A DNA stretch of 64,000 nucleotides from NCBI RefSeq assembly GCF_025907915.1, contig NZ_JAPAAF010000006.1, positions 62,001 to 126,000 of the forward strand, written 5' to 3'. The notes beneath the pieces are model-generated. The model was not told where the DNA came from, ran no database searches, and saw nothing but the letters and a program-made list of their open reading frames with translations. Origin of the DNA: Gaoshiqia sediminis. GTDB taxonomy: Bacteria; Bacteroidota; Bacteroidia; Bacteroidales; Prolixibacteraceae. Positions 35,150 to 44,065 of the stretch are shown piece by piece. Within the stretch, counting starts at the first letter, position 1. Each line of letters starts with the position of its first letter. The translations under genes and the position numbers were made by a program.

Positions 35150-35240
35150 AATGAGTTTGAAGCTCTGAGTTCCGAGTTTTGAGTTTTAGGATTTCCTTTT
35201 TAGTACTACTCGCTACTCACGACCCGCTTCCCAGGACAGA
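35150..35240. repeat. Degenerate gag-tt-ccgag simple repeat between rluA-like gene and panB
   Basis: The stretch tgagtttgaagctctgagtt followed by ccgagttttgagttttagg, then ctactcgctactcacgaccc, is made of imperfect GAGTT/CGAGT-type units. It carries no gene. Similar degenerate units are common between genes in this group of bacteria (memory, not checked). Confidence 0.45.
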
Positions 35241-36056
35241 TTAATATTGTTCCCTTTCGTTCGGGAAATTTTTTGATTTGACATCTTCGATATAACTGCC
35301 TACAGCGCCTTTAATTTCGGCGGCCAGATTGTGGTAGCGGCGCAGGAAACGCGGCGAAAATTCCTGGGTAATGCCCAGCATGTCGTGGATAACCAGTACT
35401 TGCCCGTCAACTCCGCTGCCGGCGCCGATTCCGATCACCGGGATTTTCAGCGATTCAGCCACCTGCTTTCCTAAAATGGCCGGGATCTTTTCGAGTACGA
35501 TGGCAAAACAGCCGGCATCTTCAAGCAGTTTGGCATCTTCCAGTAGCTTTTTGGCTTCTTCTTCCTGTTTGGCACGCACGGTATAAGTACCATATTTATG
35601 AATCGACTGCGGCATCAAACCCAGATGGCCCATCACCGGGATCCCGGCAGAAAGAATGCGGTCAACTGATTCCAGAATTTCTTTTCCTCCTTCCAGTTTT
35701 ACGGCATCGGCTGCTGTTTCCTTCATAATGCGGATGGCCGAGCTGAGCGCTTCTTTGCTGTTGCCCTGGTAAGTGCCAAAAGGCAAATCGACAACCACCA
35801 GGGCACGATTGGCCGCTTTAACAACCGATGTTCCGTGGTAGATCATCTGGTCCAGCGTGATAGGTAAGGTTGTTTCGTTGCCCAGCATGACATTCGATGC
35901 CGAATCGCCCACCAGGATTACATCAATCCCGGCCTCATCCACTAGTTTTGCCATGCTGTAATCGTAGCTGGTCAGCATAGATATTTTTTCACCCCGCAGT
36001 TTCATCTCTGACAACACATGCGTGGTAACGCGTTTAACTTCTTTATGTACTGACAT
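35241..36056 (-). CDS. panB: 3-methyl-2-oxobutanoate hydroxymethyltransferase
   Basis: 271 residues, the usual PanB length. Family motifs: [74 protein letters not shown], and [20 protein letters not shown]. It transfers a hydroxymethyl group from methylene-tetrahydrofolate to 2-oxoisovalerate, the first step of pantothenate synthesis. Stands alone. Confidence 0.97.
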   Translation of the reverse strand: MSVHKEVKRVTTHVLSEMKLRGEKISMLTSYDYSMAKLVDEAGIDVILVGDSASNVMLGNETTLPITLDQMIYHGTSVVKAANRALVVVDLPFGTYQGNSKEALSSAIRIMKETAADAVKLEGGKEILESVDRILSAGIPVMGHLGLMPQSIHKYGTYTVRAKQEEEAKKLLEDAKLLEDAGCFAIVLEKIPAILGKQVAESLKIPVIGIGAGSGVDGQVLVIHDMLGITQEFSPRFLRRYHNLAAEIKGAVGSYIEDVKSKNFPNEREQY

Positions 36057-36258
36057 GGTATTTTATTTAATGGTACAAAGTAAGTAACTTTTTACGAAAC
36101 TGGTTGGCATGTGGAAGACAGATTGTAAGGCCCAGCTTTTTTATGTCTTTTTGTCACCAAACATGTCAGTCCTGAAGCAGGCATTTTTTGTATTGTGCCA
36201 ATTTTGCACCTGCCACGCCAGATTTCCTCTTGGCATAATCATTGATCTTTCGAGACCG

Positions 36259-36266
36259 TAATTTTG
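36259..36266 (+). promoter_or_regulatory. Putative -7 box of dnaK
   Basis: TAATTTTG, matching TAnnTTTG, 39 bases before the dnaK start. A TTGG at 36230-36233 is rather far (25 bases) for a -33 element. No CIRCE inverted repeat is present upstream, so HrcA control of this copy is not supported. Confidence 0.45.
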
Positions 36267-36304
36267 AATTTCACTATCAGAAATAATTAAAAACAATACA
36301 TAAA

Positions 36305-38227
36305 ATGGGAAAAATTATTGGAATCGACTTAGGTACAACAAACTCCTGCGTTGCAGTGATGGAAGGTAACGAGCCTGTTGTAATTCCCAACAGCGAAGGA
36401 AAGCGTACCACTCCTTCAATCGTGGCTTTCGTGGAAAACGGCGAACGTAAAATCGGCGATCCGGCAAAACGTCAGGCTATCACCAACCCTCATAAAACGA
36501 TCTCATCGATCAAACGATTTATGGGTGAAGGCTATTCAAATCTGAATAAAGAAATTTCACGCGTGCCCTTTACGGTAGTGCAAGGCGATAATAATACGCC
36601 TCGTGTTCTGATCGATGACCGCAAGTATTCGCCACAGGAAATTTCGGCGATGGTTCTTCAAAAAATGAAGAAGACAGCGGAAGATTATCTGGGACAAGAA
36701 GTTACCGAAGCCGTGATTACCGTTCCGGCTTACTTCAACGATGCTCAGCGTCAAGCAACTAAAGAAGCCGGCGAAATTGCCGGTCTGACAGTTCGTCGGA
36801 TTATCAACGAACCAACTGCTGCTTCGTTGGCTTACGGTTTGGACAAGATGCACCGCGATATGAAAGTGGCCGTATTTGACCTCGGTGGCGGTACTTTCGA
36901 TATTTCAATCCTCGAATTGGGTGATGGCGTATTCGAAGTGAAATCGACCGATGGTGATACTCACTTGGGGGGAGATGACTTTGACCAAACGATTATCGAC
37001 TGGCTGGCTGAAGAGTTTTTGCGCGAAGAAGGACTGGATCTGCGCAAAGATGCCATGGCCCTGCAGCGTTTGAAAGAAGCTGCCGAAAAGGCAAAAATTG
37101 AATTGTCGAGTTCAACACAAACCGAAATCAACTTACCCTACATCATGCCGGTAAACGGTATGCCCAAACACCTGGTGAAAACGCTGACACGTTCCAAATT
37201 TGAACAATTGGCCGACAGCCTGATCAATGCCACACTGGAACCTTGCCGCAAAGCGTTGAAAAACGCCGGTATGACCGCTGCTGATATTGATGAAGTTATT
37301 CTGGTGGGTGGTTCTACCCGTATTCCGGCTGTTCAGGAAAAAGTACAACAACTGTTTGGTAAAGCTCCCTCAAAAGGTGTGAACCCGGATGAAGTAGTTG
37401 CGGTAGGTGCAGCCATTCAGGGAGGTGTACTCACCGGGGAAGTAAAAGATGTACTGTTGCTCGACGTTACCCCGCTTTCATTGGGAATCGAAACGATGGG
37501 TGGTGTTATGACCAAACTGATCGAAGCCAACACGACTATTCCGACAAAGAAATCGGAAACATTTACTACAGCCTCCGATAACCAGCCGTCGGTTGAAATT
37601 CATGTATTGCAGGGAGAACGCCCGATGGCCGCCGGCAACAAAACGATTGGCCGCTTCCACCTGGATGGAATTCCGCCCGCACGTCGCGGTGTGCCTCAGA
37701 TCGAGGTGGCTTTTGACATCGACGCCAACGGTATCTTACATGTTCATGCCAAAGACAAGGCTACCGGAAAATCACAGTCCATACGTATCGAGGCTTCATC
37801 GGGCCTGAGCGATGACGAAATTAAACGGATGCGAGAAGAAGCTGCGGCCAACGCCGAAGCAGACAAAGCTGCCAAAGAGCGCGTGGACAAGCTAAACCAG
37901 GCAGATAGTTTGATTTTCCAAACGGAAAAGCAGCTGACTGAGTTTGGCGATAAACTTCCGGCTGACAAAAAAGCGCCGATAGAGGCAGCTCTGAACAAGC
38001 TGAAAGAAGCTCACAAAAACCAGGATATCGCCGGAATCGATACTGCTACAGCCGAGTTGAACCAGGTTTTTCAAGCAGCTTCGCAGGAAATGTACAATGC
38101 GCAGGCTCAAGCCAATCCGCAGCCAGGACCTGATGCCGGAACCGGAGCGCACGGCGGTAACGGACAATCATCAAAAACTTCACAGGACGGAGAAGTAACC
38201 GATGTGGATTTTGAAGAAGTCAAATAG
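36305..38227 (+). CDS. dnaK: Chaperone protein DnaK (Hsp70)
   Basis: 640 residues. The nucleotide-binding domain opens [20 protein letters not shown] and shows [13 protein letters not shown] and [13 protein letters not shown]; the substrate-binding domain starts near 390 ([17 protein letters not shown]); the C-terminal tail is rich in Gly, Gln and Asp and ends DVDFEEVK. Main cytosolic folding chaperone. No grpE or dnaJ lies beside it. A strong terminator follows and the mobile element begins directly after. Confidence 0.98.
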   Translation: MGKIIGIDLGTTNSCVAVMEGNEPVVIPNSEGKRTTPSIVAFVENGERKIGDPAKRQAITNPHKTISSIKRFMGEGYSNLNKEISRVPFTVVQGDNNTPRVLIDDRKYSPQEISAMVLQKMKKTAEDYLGQEVTEAVITVPAYFNDAQRQATKEAGEIAGLTVRRIINEPTAASLAYGLDKMHRDMKVAVFDLGGGTFDISILELGDGVFEVKSTDGDTHLGGDDFDQTIIDWLAEEFLREEGLDLRKDAMALQRLKEAAEKAKIELSSSTQTEINLPYIMPVNGMPKHLVKTLTRSKFEQLADSLINATLEPCRKALKNAGMTAADIDEVILVGGSTRIPAVQEKVQQLFGKAPSKGVNPDEVVAVGAAIQGGVLTGEVKDVLLLDVTPLSLGIETMGGVMTKLIEANTTIPTKKSETFTTASDNQPSVEIHVLQGERPMAAGNKTIGRFHLDGIPPARRGVPQIEVAFDIDANGILHVHAKDKATGKSQSIRIEASSGLSDDEIKRMREEAAANAEADKAAKERVDKLNQADSLIFQTEKQLTEFGDKLPADKKAPIEAALNKLKEAHKNQDIAGIDTATAELNQVFQAASQEMYNAQAQANPQPGPDAGTGAHGGNGQSSKTSQDGEVTDVDFEEVK

Positions 38228-38260
38228 GGTACGATAAATAACAATTAATAAGAATTGCCA

Positions 38261-38302
38261 AAGCGCAGTAAAGTTTTGATTTACTGCGCTTCTTGTTTTT
38301 TT
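38261..38302 (+). terminator. Rho-independent terminator of dnaK
   Basis: aagcgcagtaaa at 38261-38272 pairs with tttactgcgctt at 38281-38292 (12-bp stem, 8-base loop), followed by a T-rich run to 38302. Confidence 0.85.
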
Positions 38303-38319
38303 GTGAATTATTATTTCTG

Positions 38320-38351
38320 TTGAAATTTCATTGAATTTTGTCATATATTTG
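38320..38351 (+). promoter_or_regulatory. Putative promoter at the left end of the element
   Basis: TTG at 38320-38322, a 21-base spacer and TATATTTG at 38344-38351. An imperfect inverted repeat (tgtt..gcgcg / cgcg..aaca, 38361-38399) follows. Confidence 0.4.
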
Positions 38352-38422
38352 TACCATATTTGTTCCGCGCGCTAATAGGCTTTAATGTGCGCGTTAAACA
38401 TGCTTATTGTGTCTTATGCAGC

Positions 38423-38438
38423 TTTAACTAAAGTTAAA
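38423..38438. promoter_or_regulatory. Perfect palindrome before the regulator gene (candidate operator)
   Basis: tttaact-aa-agttaaa is a 7+7 perfect inverted repeat ending 18 bases before the start codon of the two-HTH protein. Its position between promoter and gene fits an autoregulatory site. Confidence 0.4.
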
Positions 38439-38455
38439 CTAACCGATGTGGTGTT

Positions 38456-39037
38456 ATGGGAAAAAGTAATTTGAAAATACCGAAGATTTGTGAGCAGTGT
38501 GGTAAACCATTTGAAGCAAAAACAGTTGCAACTCGTTTTTGTAGTCCCTATTGCGTTGATAAATCCGGAAAGGAGAGAAGACGGCAGGAAAAGGAATCTG
38601 AACGGAGGCAAACTCTACTTGAACAAGCAGCAGATAAGATTGCAGAAATTCAAACACGTCCATATATTTCAATCGCCGAAGCAACAGTTCTTTTTGGAAT
38701 TTCTAAGGATACTATCCGTAGATTGATTAAGGCCAATAAGATTCCAGCGGTAAATCTGGGACAAAGATTGACCAGAGTAAGTCGGTCACACATCGAAGCG
38801 ATGTTTACTGTTGTTACTCTACTCGAAACTCCCGAAGTTGTACCCCAAAAGCTTCGATATGAGAAGTATGAGTGTTATGACATCGCTGAGGTTTCTGAGA
38901 AATTCGGAGTTTCGCCATCTACAGTAAACAAGACAATCCGTCGCAATAGTATACCAAGGCGACAGTTTGGTAAGTTTGTCTATGTTCCCAAGGAACAGAT
39001 TGATAGAATATTTTCATCTAAAAACATTCTAGCATGA
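38456..39037 (+). CDS. Two-HTH DNA-binding protein with N-terminal zinc knuckle
   Basis: 193 residues. Residues 9-35 hold CEQCGKPFEAKTVATRFCSP plus YC, a four-Cys zinc ribbon like those of the mobile-element YgiT/zinc-finger kind. A basic coiled stretch follows, then two excisionase-like (MerR/HTH_17) units: ISIAEATVLFGISKDTIRRL near 70 and YDIAEVSEKFGVSPSTVNKT near 145. Each ends in a strand with R/V.VSR or VYVPKEQID. The stop overlaps the integrase start (ATGA), so it is probably the element's excision or integration accessory factor or its repressor. Exact role inferred from position. Confidence 0.75.
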   Translation: MGKSNLKIPKICEQCGKPFEAKTVATRFCSPYCVDKSGKERRRQEKESERRQTLLEQAADKIAEIQTRPYISIAEATVLFGISKDTIRRLIKANKIPAVNLGQRLTRVSRSHIEAMFTVVTLLETPEVVPQKLRYEKYECYDIAEVSEKFGVSPSTVNKTIRRNSIPRRQFGKFVYVPKEQIDRIFSSKNILA

Positions 39038-40296
39038 AAGACTTGACCAACACTAAAGTTACAGTTAGACTAAGGAAGGCAGAGGAGCGAAAAGAGTGGT
39101 ATGTTTATATTGAGAGTTATCCGGTATTTCTCCCCGGTAAAAATAAACCGCAACGCAAACGAGAATATTTGAACAGAGCAGTTACCACCGTTGAATGGGA
39201 TAAGAAGCGAGTGGCTCGTTCTTCTAATCAAGGAGAGAAGACCTATAGGCCCAAACGGGATGACAACGGTGTTATTATTTGCAAAAGTGAGCTTGACCGA
39301 GAAACGATGCTGTATGCAGATGGTGTCCGCAAGCTCAGGCAGCGTGAATACGACAATGCTGATTTGTACAGTGATTCTGAGAAAGCGCTGTCAGAGCAAA
39401 AAGAGCGACTTCAACAAAACTTTATCGATTATTTTGAAAGGTTAATTGATCGACGCCACGGGAAGAATAGTTCAAAGTCTATTCGAGTTAATTGGGAACG
39501 AGCTCATGTATTTTTGAAGCAGTTCGCTGGTGACACCCTTCTGTTTTCGCAAATCGATACCCGTATGGCAGAAGAATTTAAACATTTTCTTTTGTCTGCT
39601 CCCGCGGGGCACAAGAAAAGTGGGGTAATTTCGCATAATACAGCTGGAACTTATTTCTCCATTTTCAAGGCTGCTGTCAAGCAAGCTTTCATTGACGACT
39701 ATTTGACGGTTAATTTAGCTGCTAAAATGAAAGGATTAAGGGATCAGGAATCGCGTCGAGAGTATTTGACTGTTGACGAACTTAACACCCTTGCGTCGAC
39801 CCCTTGCGAGAGGGACGTTCTCAAAAGAGCGGCTTTGTTTTCTGCACTCACTGGATTACGTCACTCGGATATTCAGAAACTTCAATGGCGAGAAATCAGC
39901 AAAAATGGGAAACAAGCCTTGCTCCAGTTTACCCAGAAAAAAACAAAGGGCGTTGAGTATACTCCTATATCTGAACAAGCTCTGGAACTTTGTGGGCCTC
40001 CGGGATCCCACGAACAATATGTTTTTGAGGATTTACCTGACCCTTCATGGATATCACGTCCGCTTAAGCAGTGGATTAAATCTGCAGGGATTAAAAAAAA
40101 TATTACATTCCATTGTTTTCGTCATACATTCGCTACTTTGCAATTGTCAAGTGGAACTGATATCTATACCGTCAGTAAAATGCTTGGGCATACAAATGTT
40201 AAAACAACACAGATTTATGCAAAAGTAGTAGACGATAAGAAAAACAAAGCCGCACAGGCTATTCGGTTAGATGAAATAAAATCAAAGGAGGGGTGA
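39034..40296 (+). CDS. int: Tyrosine recombinase / integrase
   Basis: 420 residues. N-terminal Arm-type DNA-binding part at 1-100 (VTVRLRKAEERKEWYVYI), SAM-like core-binding domain at about 125-235, catalytic domain at about 240-400 with Arg276 (TGLRHSDI), Lys near 303 (QKKTKG), HxxR at 360-363 (HCFRHTFAT), His386 (LGHTN) and the nucleophile Tyr395 (TTQIYAKV). All catalytic residues are present, so it should be active. It is the phage-integrase type used by Bacteroidota transposons and mobilizable elements. Confidence 0.95.
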   Translation: MKDLTNTKVTVRLRKAEERKEWYVYIESYPVFLPGKNKPQRKREYLNRAVTTVEWDKKRVARSSNQGEKTYRPKRDDNGVIICKSELDRETMLYADGVRKLRQREYDNADLYSDSEKALSEQKERLQQNFIDYFERLIDRRHGKNSSKSIRVNWERAHVFLKQFAGDTLLFSQIDTRMAEEFKHFLLSAPAGHKKSGVISHNTAGTYFSIFKAAVKQAFIDDYLTVNLAAKMKGLRDQESRREYLTVDELNTLASTPCERDVLKRAALFSALTGLRHSDIQKLQWREISKNGKQALLQFTQKKTKGVEYTPISEQALELCGPPGSHEQYVFEDLPDPSWISRPLKQWIKSAGIKKNITFHCFRHTFATLQLSSGTDIYTVSKMLGHTNVKTTQIYAKVVDDKKNKAAQAIRLDEIKSKEG

Positions 40297-40377
40297 AAAA
40301 TGTTCTTTTTGGGATATTTATGATAATAGTTTCTCAATAAGTGAGTATCTTGATGCAAAAACCGATAAGTCAGAGAA

Positions 40378-41057
40378 ATGCTGAATACAAAATACATTGA
40401 ATACATTGCAGTATATGTGTCTGTTTTATTTGGATGTGTCGTGATGGCCGTTATTGTCAGATTATCCGTTCTTGCACTTGGTGTTGACGAATTTACTGCA
40501 AATGTTATTTTCTTCGCTACTATTTTTTTGTTGGTTATAATCTATAGTATTCTCATACTTGTCATCGACGGTCTTTATAATGCGATCGCTAAAAGGATAC
40601 TTTTCTACCGCAAGAATACAAGTATATCTGCTCCAAGTCCAATGGAAGTAAAGGATTTTAATAAAATTCGGGAAGACAGTCAGAAAGCATTTGCGGAAAA
40701 AGAACAGAGCGTAAAAGAAGTTGCTATAAGATACACCCAAAAGAAATTTGCACCATATACTTCTAATGAACAACTGGATTTGCTCTGCCATTATATAGCC
40801 CATTATTCAGAAGGAAAGCAATTGCAGGTTACCCATCAGATCAGTGTAATCAAATTATCAAACCTTGATATTTACCATTTTGGATGGAATATCTGGAATT
40901 ACTTAAAAATTAGCAATCAGGCTGAAATTGCTTTTTTCTCAAAAGTGTATTTCATGGTGTACTCAAGGATGTTGAGGTTGAAACGATCAAGCGACATCTC
41001 AAAGACGACGAGTCAAAAGGAATCATCAAAATTCAGAAGAATCTTCTAGCGGAATAG
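40378..41057 (+). CDS. Two-helix membrane protein of the element, with in-frame -1 slippery site
   Basis: In the zero frame it has 223 codons, ending at 41049. Two membrane helices lie at about 10-32 and 42-65; the rest is soluble (YTSNEQLDLLCHYIAHYSEG). At 40932-40938 the bases read T TTT TTC in the correct phase. After it, the -1 frame stays open for about 40 codons (LKSVFHGVLKDVEVETIKRH, LKDDESKGIIKIQKNLLAE) to a stop at 41055-41057, and this reads like the true C-terminus of the family. The zero-frame tail is Ser/Arg-rich and poor. Either a one-base loss in the T-run or programmed frameshifting. Function unknown. Confidence 0.7.
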
Positions 41058-41169
41058 AGATCATAAATTATCACCATCATTCGTGTTCTTTGCGTGTTTC
41101 TTCTGTGGCGATACAAACACACCGAAAACACGGGTTTCATTTGCAGCATAACGATCAAAAACAAAAGTT

Positions 41170-41526
41170 ATGAATGCAAATGAAATTTCCTTTGAGAATC
41201 TGCCCAAGGCAGTGGGCCACCTTCTGAGTGAAATAGCCGAACTTAAGTTGATGGTATCAAAAGGGCAGCCACCTGTAACTACTCCCAAACGTACTCCTTT
41301 AGGAATTGAGGATGCCTGCCGAATAATCGGGAAGGCAAAGCCGACTGTTTATACACTGGTTCGGAAACGATTGCTACCCTGTTATAAAAACGGGAAGAAG
41401 CTTTACTTTTTTGAAGATGAGCTGCTGGATTGGATAGCGACCGGAAAAAAGAAGACCTTGCTGGAAATTAGAACCGAGGCAGAGTCTGATGTTAGAAGGC
41501 GTAATCAAAACATTGGCGGCAGATGA
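41170..41526 (+). CDS. HTH_17-type DNA-binding protein of the element
   Basis: 118 residues. An N-terminal helical part (LPKAVGHLLSEIAELKLMV) is followed by a MerR/excisionase-like helix-turn-helix at about 40-90: LGIEDACRIIGKAKPTVYTL, then LLPCYKNGKKLYFFEDELLDW. Such proteins are standard in Bacteroidota mobilizable elements, ahead of replication or mobilization genes. The stop overlaps the next start (ATGA). Confidence 0.88.
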   Translation: MNANEISFENLPKAVGHLLSEIAELKLMVSKGQPPVTTPKRTPLGIEDACRIIGKAKPTVYTLVRKRLLPCYKNGKKLYFFEDELLDWIATGKKKTLLEIRTEAESDVRRRNQNIGGR

Positions 41527-41915
41527 ACCTTTTTGAACTGTTAATCAATTTTTGGAGGATCGATGAGCAGAAGAATTTTACGGGGAACGAGACACGCTTA
41601 TACTTCTTTCTAATTCATTTGGCAAATCGTTCGTTTTGGCCAGAATGGATTGAATTTGCAGACAAGCGAATGGTTGCCAATGCAAATGTTTCTTTGCAAG
41701 TTCTGAAATCTGCACGAGATCGCTTAAGAGTTGCCGGGTTGCTCGACTTTGTTCCTGGGGGTGGATTTAGGGTCAAAACTAAGTATCGGATTCTGACACC
41801 TACATCAAACCCTAAACCCTCACCATATTATTATAAGACAAAAGACAAAAATTCTAACATGAATTCAAATGGAGGAAAAAGAGGTTTTGTCCACACCGGA
41901 AGCGATTTTGACTAG
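41523..41915 (+). CDS. Replication-initiation-like winged-helix protein
   Basis: 130 residues. NETRLYFFLIHLANRSFWPE and NVSLQVLKSARDRLRVAGLL, then LLDFVPGGGFRVKTKYRI, form a winged helix like the N-terminal domain of DnaD or phage replisome organisers. The C-terminus is a polar tail (Asn, Lys and Thr rich). It is coupled to the HTH gene before it and overlaps the ATPase gene after it by 47 bases, the usual order initiator then loader. Function by analogy only. Confidence 0.65.
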   Translation: MNLFELLINFWRIDEQKNFTGNETRLYFFLIHLANRSFWPEWIEFADKRMVANANVSLQVLKSARDRLRVAGLLDFVPGGGFRVKTKYRILTPTSNPKPSPYYYKTKDKNSNMNSNGGKRGFVHTGSDFD

Positions 41916-42594
41916 TCGAAGGTTTTACGGTGTCCTGCTGGAAGAGTCCCAAAAGATTGTTGCAGCCGAAAAAGAAAGATTGGCGGGTCATCGTTTTATT
42001 TTGCCTTTGGAATATTCAGACTTTTTGAACCTGTTTGTTTCATTTGGAACTGCTTGCTTAATGAAGCGAAATCAGGTTCGGAATTTTATTGTCGATGAAT
42101 TCAATGAGCCGGCGTTAAGACAGCTATACTACTACGTGACCAATATGGATTCGTTCACCGGTGATTTATCAAAGGGTATTTTGCTGCAAGGTAAGTACGG
42201 GAGCGGTAAAACTGTTCTTTTGGAAACTTATTCGGCGTTTCATAATCACATCGTGAGGAGGTTCTCTCTTAAGCACCCGTTGCTTACTTTCATCAAATCA
42301 GTCGAATTACAAGAACAGATCAGGAAAAAATCCATCGCCAACTTTGTCCGGAGACCATTAATCATCGATGAATTTGGACGGGAATCGAAGACCGTGCAGG
42401 ATTACGGCAATACTGTTCGACCGATTTCGGAATTGTTGAGTCTTCGAAGTGACGTTGGAGCAATTACTCATGCTACTTCCAATTTCACACTGAGCACTCT
42501 TTCTTCAGATGAATTTTATGGAGGCATGATTGGAGATCGGCTTCGGACCATGTTCAATTTTATCACGTTGCCAGGAGAGAGCAGAAGAAGGTGA
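41869..42594 (+). CDS. DnaC/IstB-like AAA ATPase of the element
   Basis: 241 residues. Walker A QGKYGSGKT near 107-115, Walker B RRPLIIDEFG near 161-170, sensor-like ITHATSNF and a C-terminal GDRLRTMFNFI (arginine-finger region). This is the helicase-loader type of ATPase. The start at 41869 overlaps the preceding gene; a later Met would remove little. It probably serves element replication during transfer. Confidence 0.85.
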   Translation: MEEKEVLSTPEAILTSRRFYGVLLEESQKIVAAEKERLAGHRFILPLEYSDFLNLFVSFGTACLMKRNQVRNFIVDEFNEPALRQLYYYVTNMDSFTGDLSKGILLQGKYGSGKTVLLETYSAFHNHIVRRFSLKHPLLTFIKSVELQEQIRKKSIANFVRRPLIIDEFGRESKTVQDYGNTVRPISELLSLRSDVGAITHATSNFTLSTLSSDEFYGGMIGDRLRTMFNFITLPGESRRR

Positions 42595-42598
42595 TATA

Positions 42599-42763
42599 AT
42601 GTTAGATTCTAACAGTTTGTCAAAAGAACACGGAGAATCCGAATTGCCAGGAGGTCTCTGTTTTCTGGGGGAGCAAGTTTGTGTTTCGGTCAGACCGAAA
42701 CCTTGCCTGAAGAGCAAAGAACATCCCGTCGGTCTCATTTATTTTAAAATGCAATTCAGATGA
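42599..42763 (+). CDS. Short ORF across the putative oriT
   Basis: 54 codons from ATG 42599 (LDSNSLSKEHGESELPGG), stop overlapping the mobC start (ATGA). It covers the inverted repeat of the proposed oriT and has no recognisable domain. It is most likely a chance frame over a non-coding transfer origin, though the overlap would permit coupling. Confidence 0.25.
   Translation: MLDSNSLSKEHGESELPGGLCFLGEQVCVSVRPKPCLKSKEHPVGLIYFKMQFR
42673..42706. other. Candidate oriT inverted repeat
   Basis: gcaag-tttgt-gtttcggt-cag-accgaaac-cttgc: arms of 8 and 5 bp around a 3-base loop with a 5-base bulge on one side. It lies 54 bases before mobC, directly upstream of the relaxase operon, the usual place of MOBP transfer origins. 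The nick site itself cannot be read with certainty. Confidence 0.5.
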
Positions 42764-43122
42764 AAACAATAAAAAACAGAAATATTAACGGAAGACCGGC
42801 CAAGAAACCTTCAGAGAAAAAGGCCTATAAAGTAACTCTCAAGATGGCTACGGAGGAATACTATTCACTTAAGGCAAAAGCACGGTCTGCAGGTCTTAAC
42901 CGCAGCGAATTTATTCGTCGGTGTATTCAATCGGGGGTAGTGAAGGAGAGGCTCACGCCGGAACTTGTCGGATATATTCGCCAGATTTGCGGTATGGCAA
43001 ACAATATTAATCAGATCGCACGAACGGCTAATTCCGCTGGTTTTTTTGAAGTCCAGAAACATTTGTTTTCGATGACTGAACGACTGGACAATTTGATCAA
43101 ACGTATTAAGGATGATTGCTAA
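42760..43122 (+). CDS. mobC: MobC-family relaxosome accessory protein
   Basis: 120 residues. A basic N-terminus is followed by a ribbon-helix-helix part (YKVTLKMATEEYYSLKAKAR, GLNRSEFIRRCIQSG) and the MobC core IRQICGMANNINQIARTANS with LDNLIKRIKDD at the end. MobC binds oriT and helps the relaxase melt the nick region. It overlaps the relaxase gene by 11 bases. Confidence 0.9.
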   Translation: MKTIKNRNINGRPAKKPSEKKAYKVTLKMATEEYYSLKAKARSAGLNRSEFIRRCIQSGVVKERLTPELVGYIRQICGMANNINQIARTANSAGFFEVQKHLFSMTERLDNLIKRIKDDC

Positions 43123-44047
43123 AATCGTACAAGGCCAAGGATTTCGGGCAGCAGTGAATTATGTTCTTGATAAGAAGGATGCCGATCTACTTTATGCAGA
43201 AGGAGTGCGGTTAAAAGATAACGCATCCATTGTACAAAGTTTTGTTATCCAATGCAAGCTAAGACCAAACGTGAAAAAGCCTGTCGCGCATATATCTCTG
43301 GATTTTTCGGTCCAGGATAAAGGACGGTTAACAGATCGGTTTATGGTCAATGTTGCGCAGGAATATTTACAAAAAATGGGATACGAAAATACACAGTTTA
43401 TCGTGGTTCGGCATTATGACACAGAGCACCCGCATGCTCACTTGATAATAAACCGTATTGACAATGATGGCAGGAGAATTTCGGACCAGAACGAAAAGCT
43501 GCGGAATTCGAGGATTTGTATGGAATTAACGAAGAAACATGGTCTTTATATCGCAGTGGGAAAAGAGAATGTGAAGGAGCATCGACTCAAAGGACTAGAC
43601 AAAGTGAAATATGAAATTTACCATGCATTAAAATCGGCTTTGTCTATCTGCAGGAGTTGGAACGATCTGAAGTCGGAGCTCTCGAAGGCAGGCATATCAG
43701 TTGAGTTCAGAAAAAATGGAAATACCGAAAAGATCCAGGGAGTGAAATTTTGCAAAGACCATTATGAATTCAACGGATCAAAAATTGACCGGGCCTTTAG
43801 CTATTCCAAAATCACTTACCAGCTACAACAAAATGCTGAGTTAATAGCTGTCCTTTCTTCTCAGGGTAACGCAAATAAGTCAGACAATGCAGTAACGGTT
43901 TCATCTTCAACGGGAACTGTTGCTTCATTGATGGGAGATTTGTTGAATGTAATGAAAGCTTCGTCAGGGAATACCGGCAATAATGCAGAGCAGTTGCGGG
44001 AGCAGTCACGAAGAAAAAAGAGACGGAAAAAGGGACGCAGGTTATAG
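43112..44047 (+). CDS. mobA: MOBP-type relaxase
   Basis: 311 residues. The relaxase domain covers about 1-200, starting MIAKIVQGQGFRAAVNYVLD with the likely nucleophile Tyr17; three-His motif HYDTEHPHAHLIIN with His106, His108 and His110. The C-terminal part is a basic tail ending RRKKRRKKGRRL. It nicks one strand at oriT and leads the strand into a helper conjugation channel. It is shorter than many relaxases and has no helicase or primase part. Confidence 0.92.
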   Translation: MIAKIVQGQGFRAAVNYVLDKKDADLLYAEGVRLKDNASIVQSFVIQCKLRPNVKKPVAHISLDFSVQDKGRLTDRFMVNVAQEYLQKMGYENTQFIVVRHYDTEHPHAHLIINRIDNDGRRISDQNEKLRNSRICMELTKKHGLYIAVGKENVKEHRLKGLDKVKYEIYHALKSALSICRSWNDLKSELSKAGISVEFRKNGNTEKIQGVKFCKDHYEFNGSKIDRAFSYSKITYQLQQNAELIAVLSSQGNANKSDNAVTVSSSTGTVASLMGDLLNVMKASSGNTGNNAEQLREQSRRKKRRKKGRRL

Positions 44048-44065
44048 TAATTTAAAGTTAGAACA

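Noticed and set aside
36057-36304. CIRCE (HrcA) operator before dnaK
   Set aside because: No TTAGCACTC/GAGTGCTAA inverted repeat is present.
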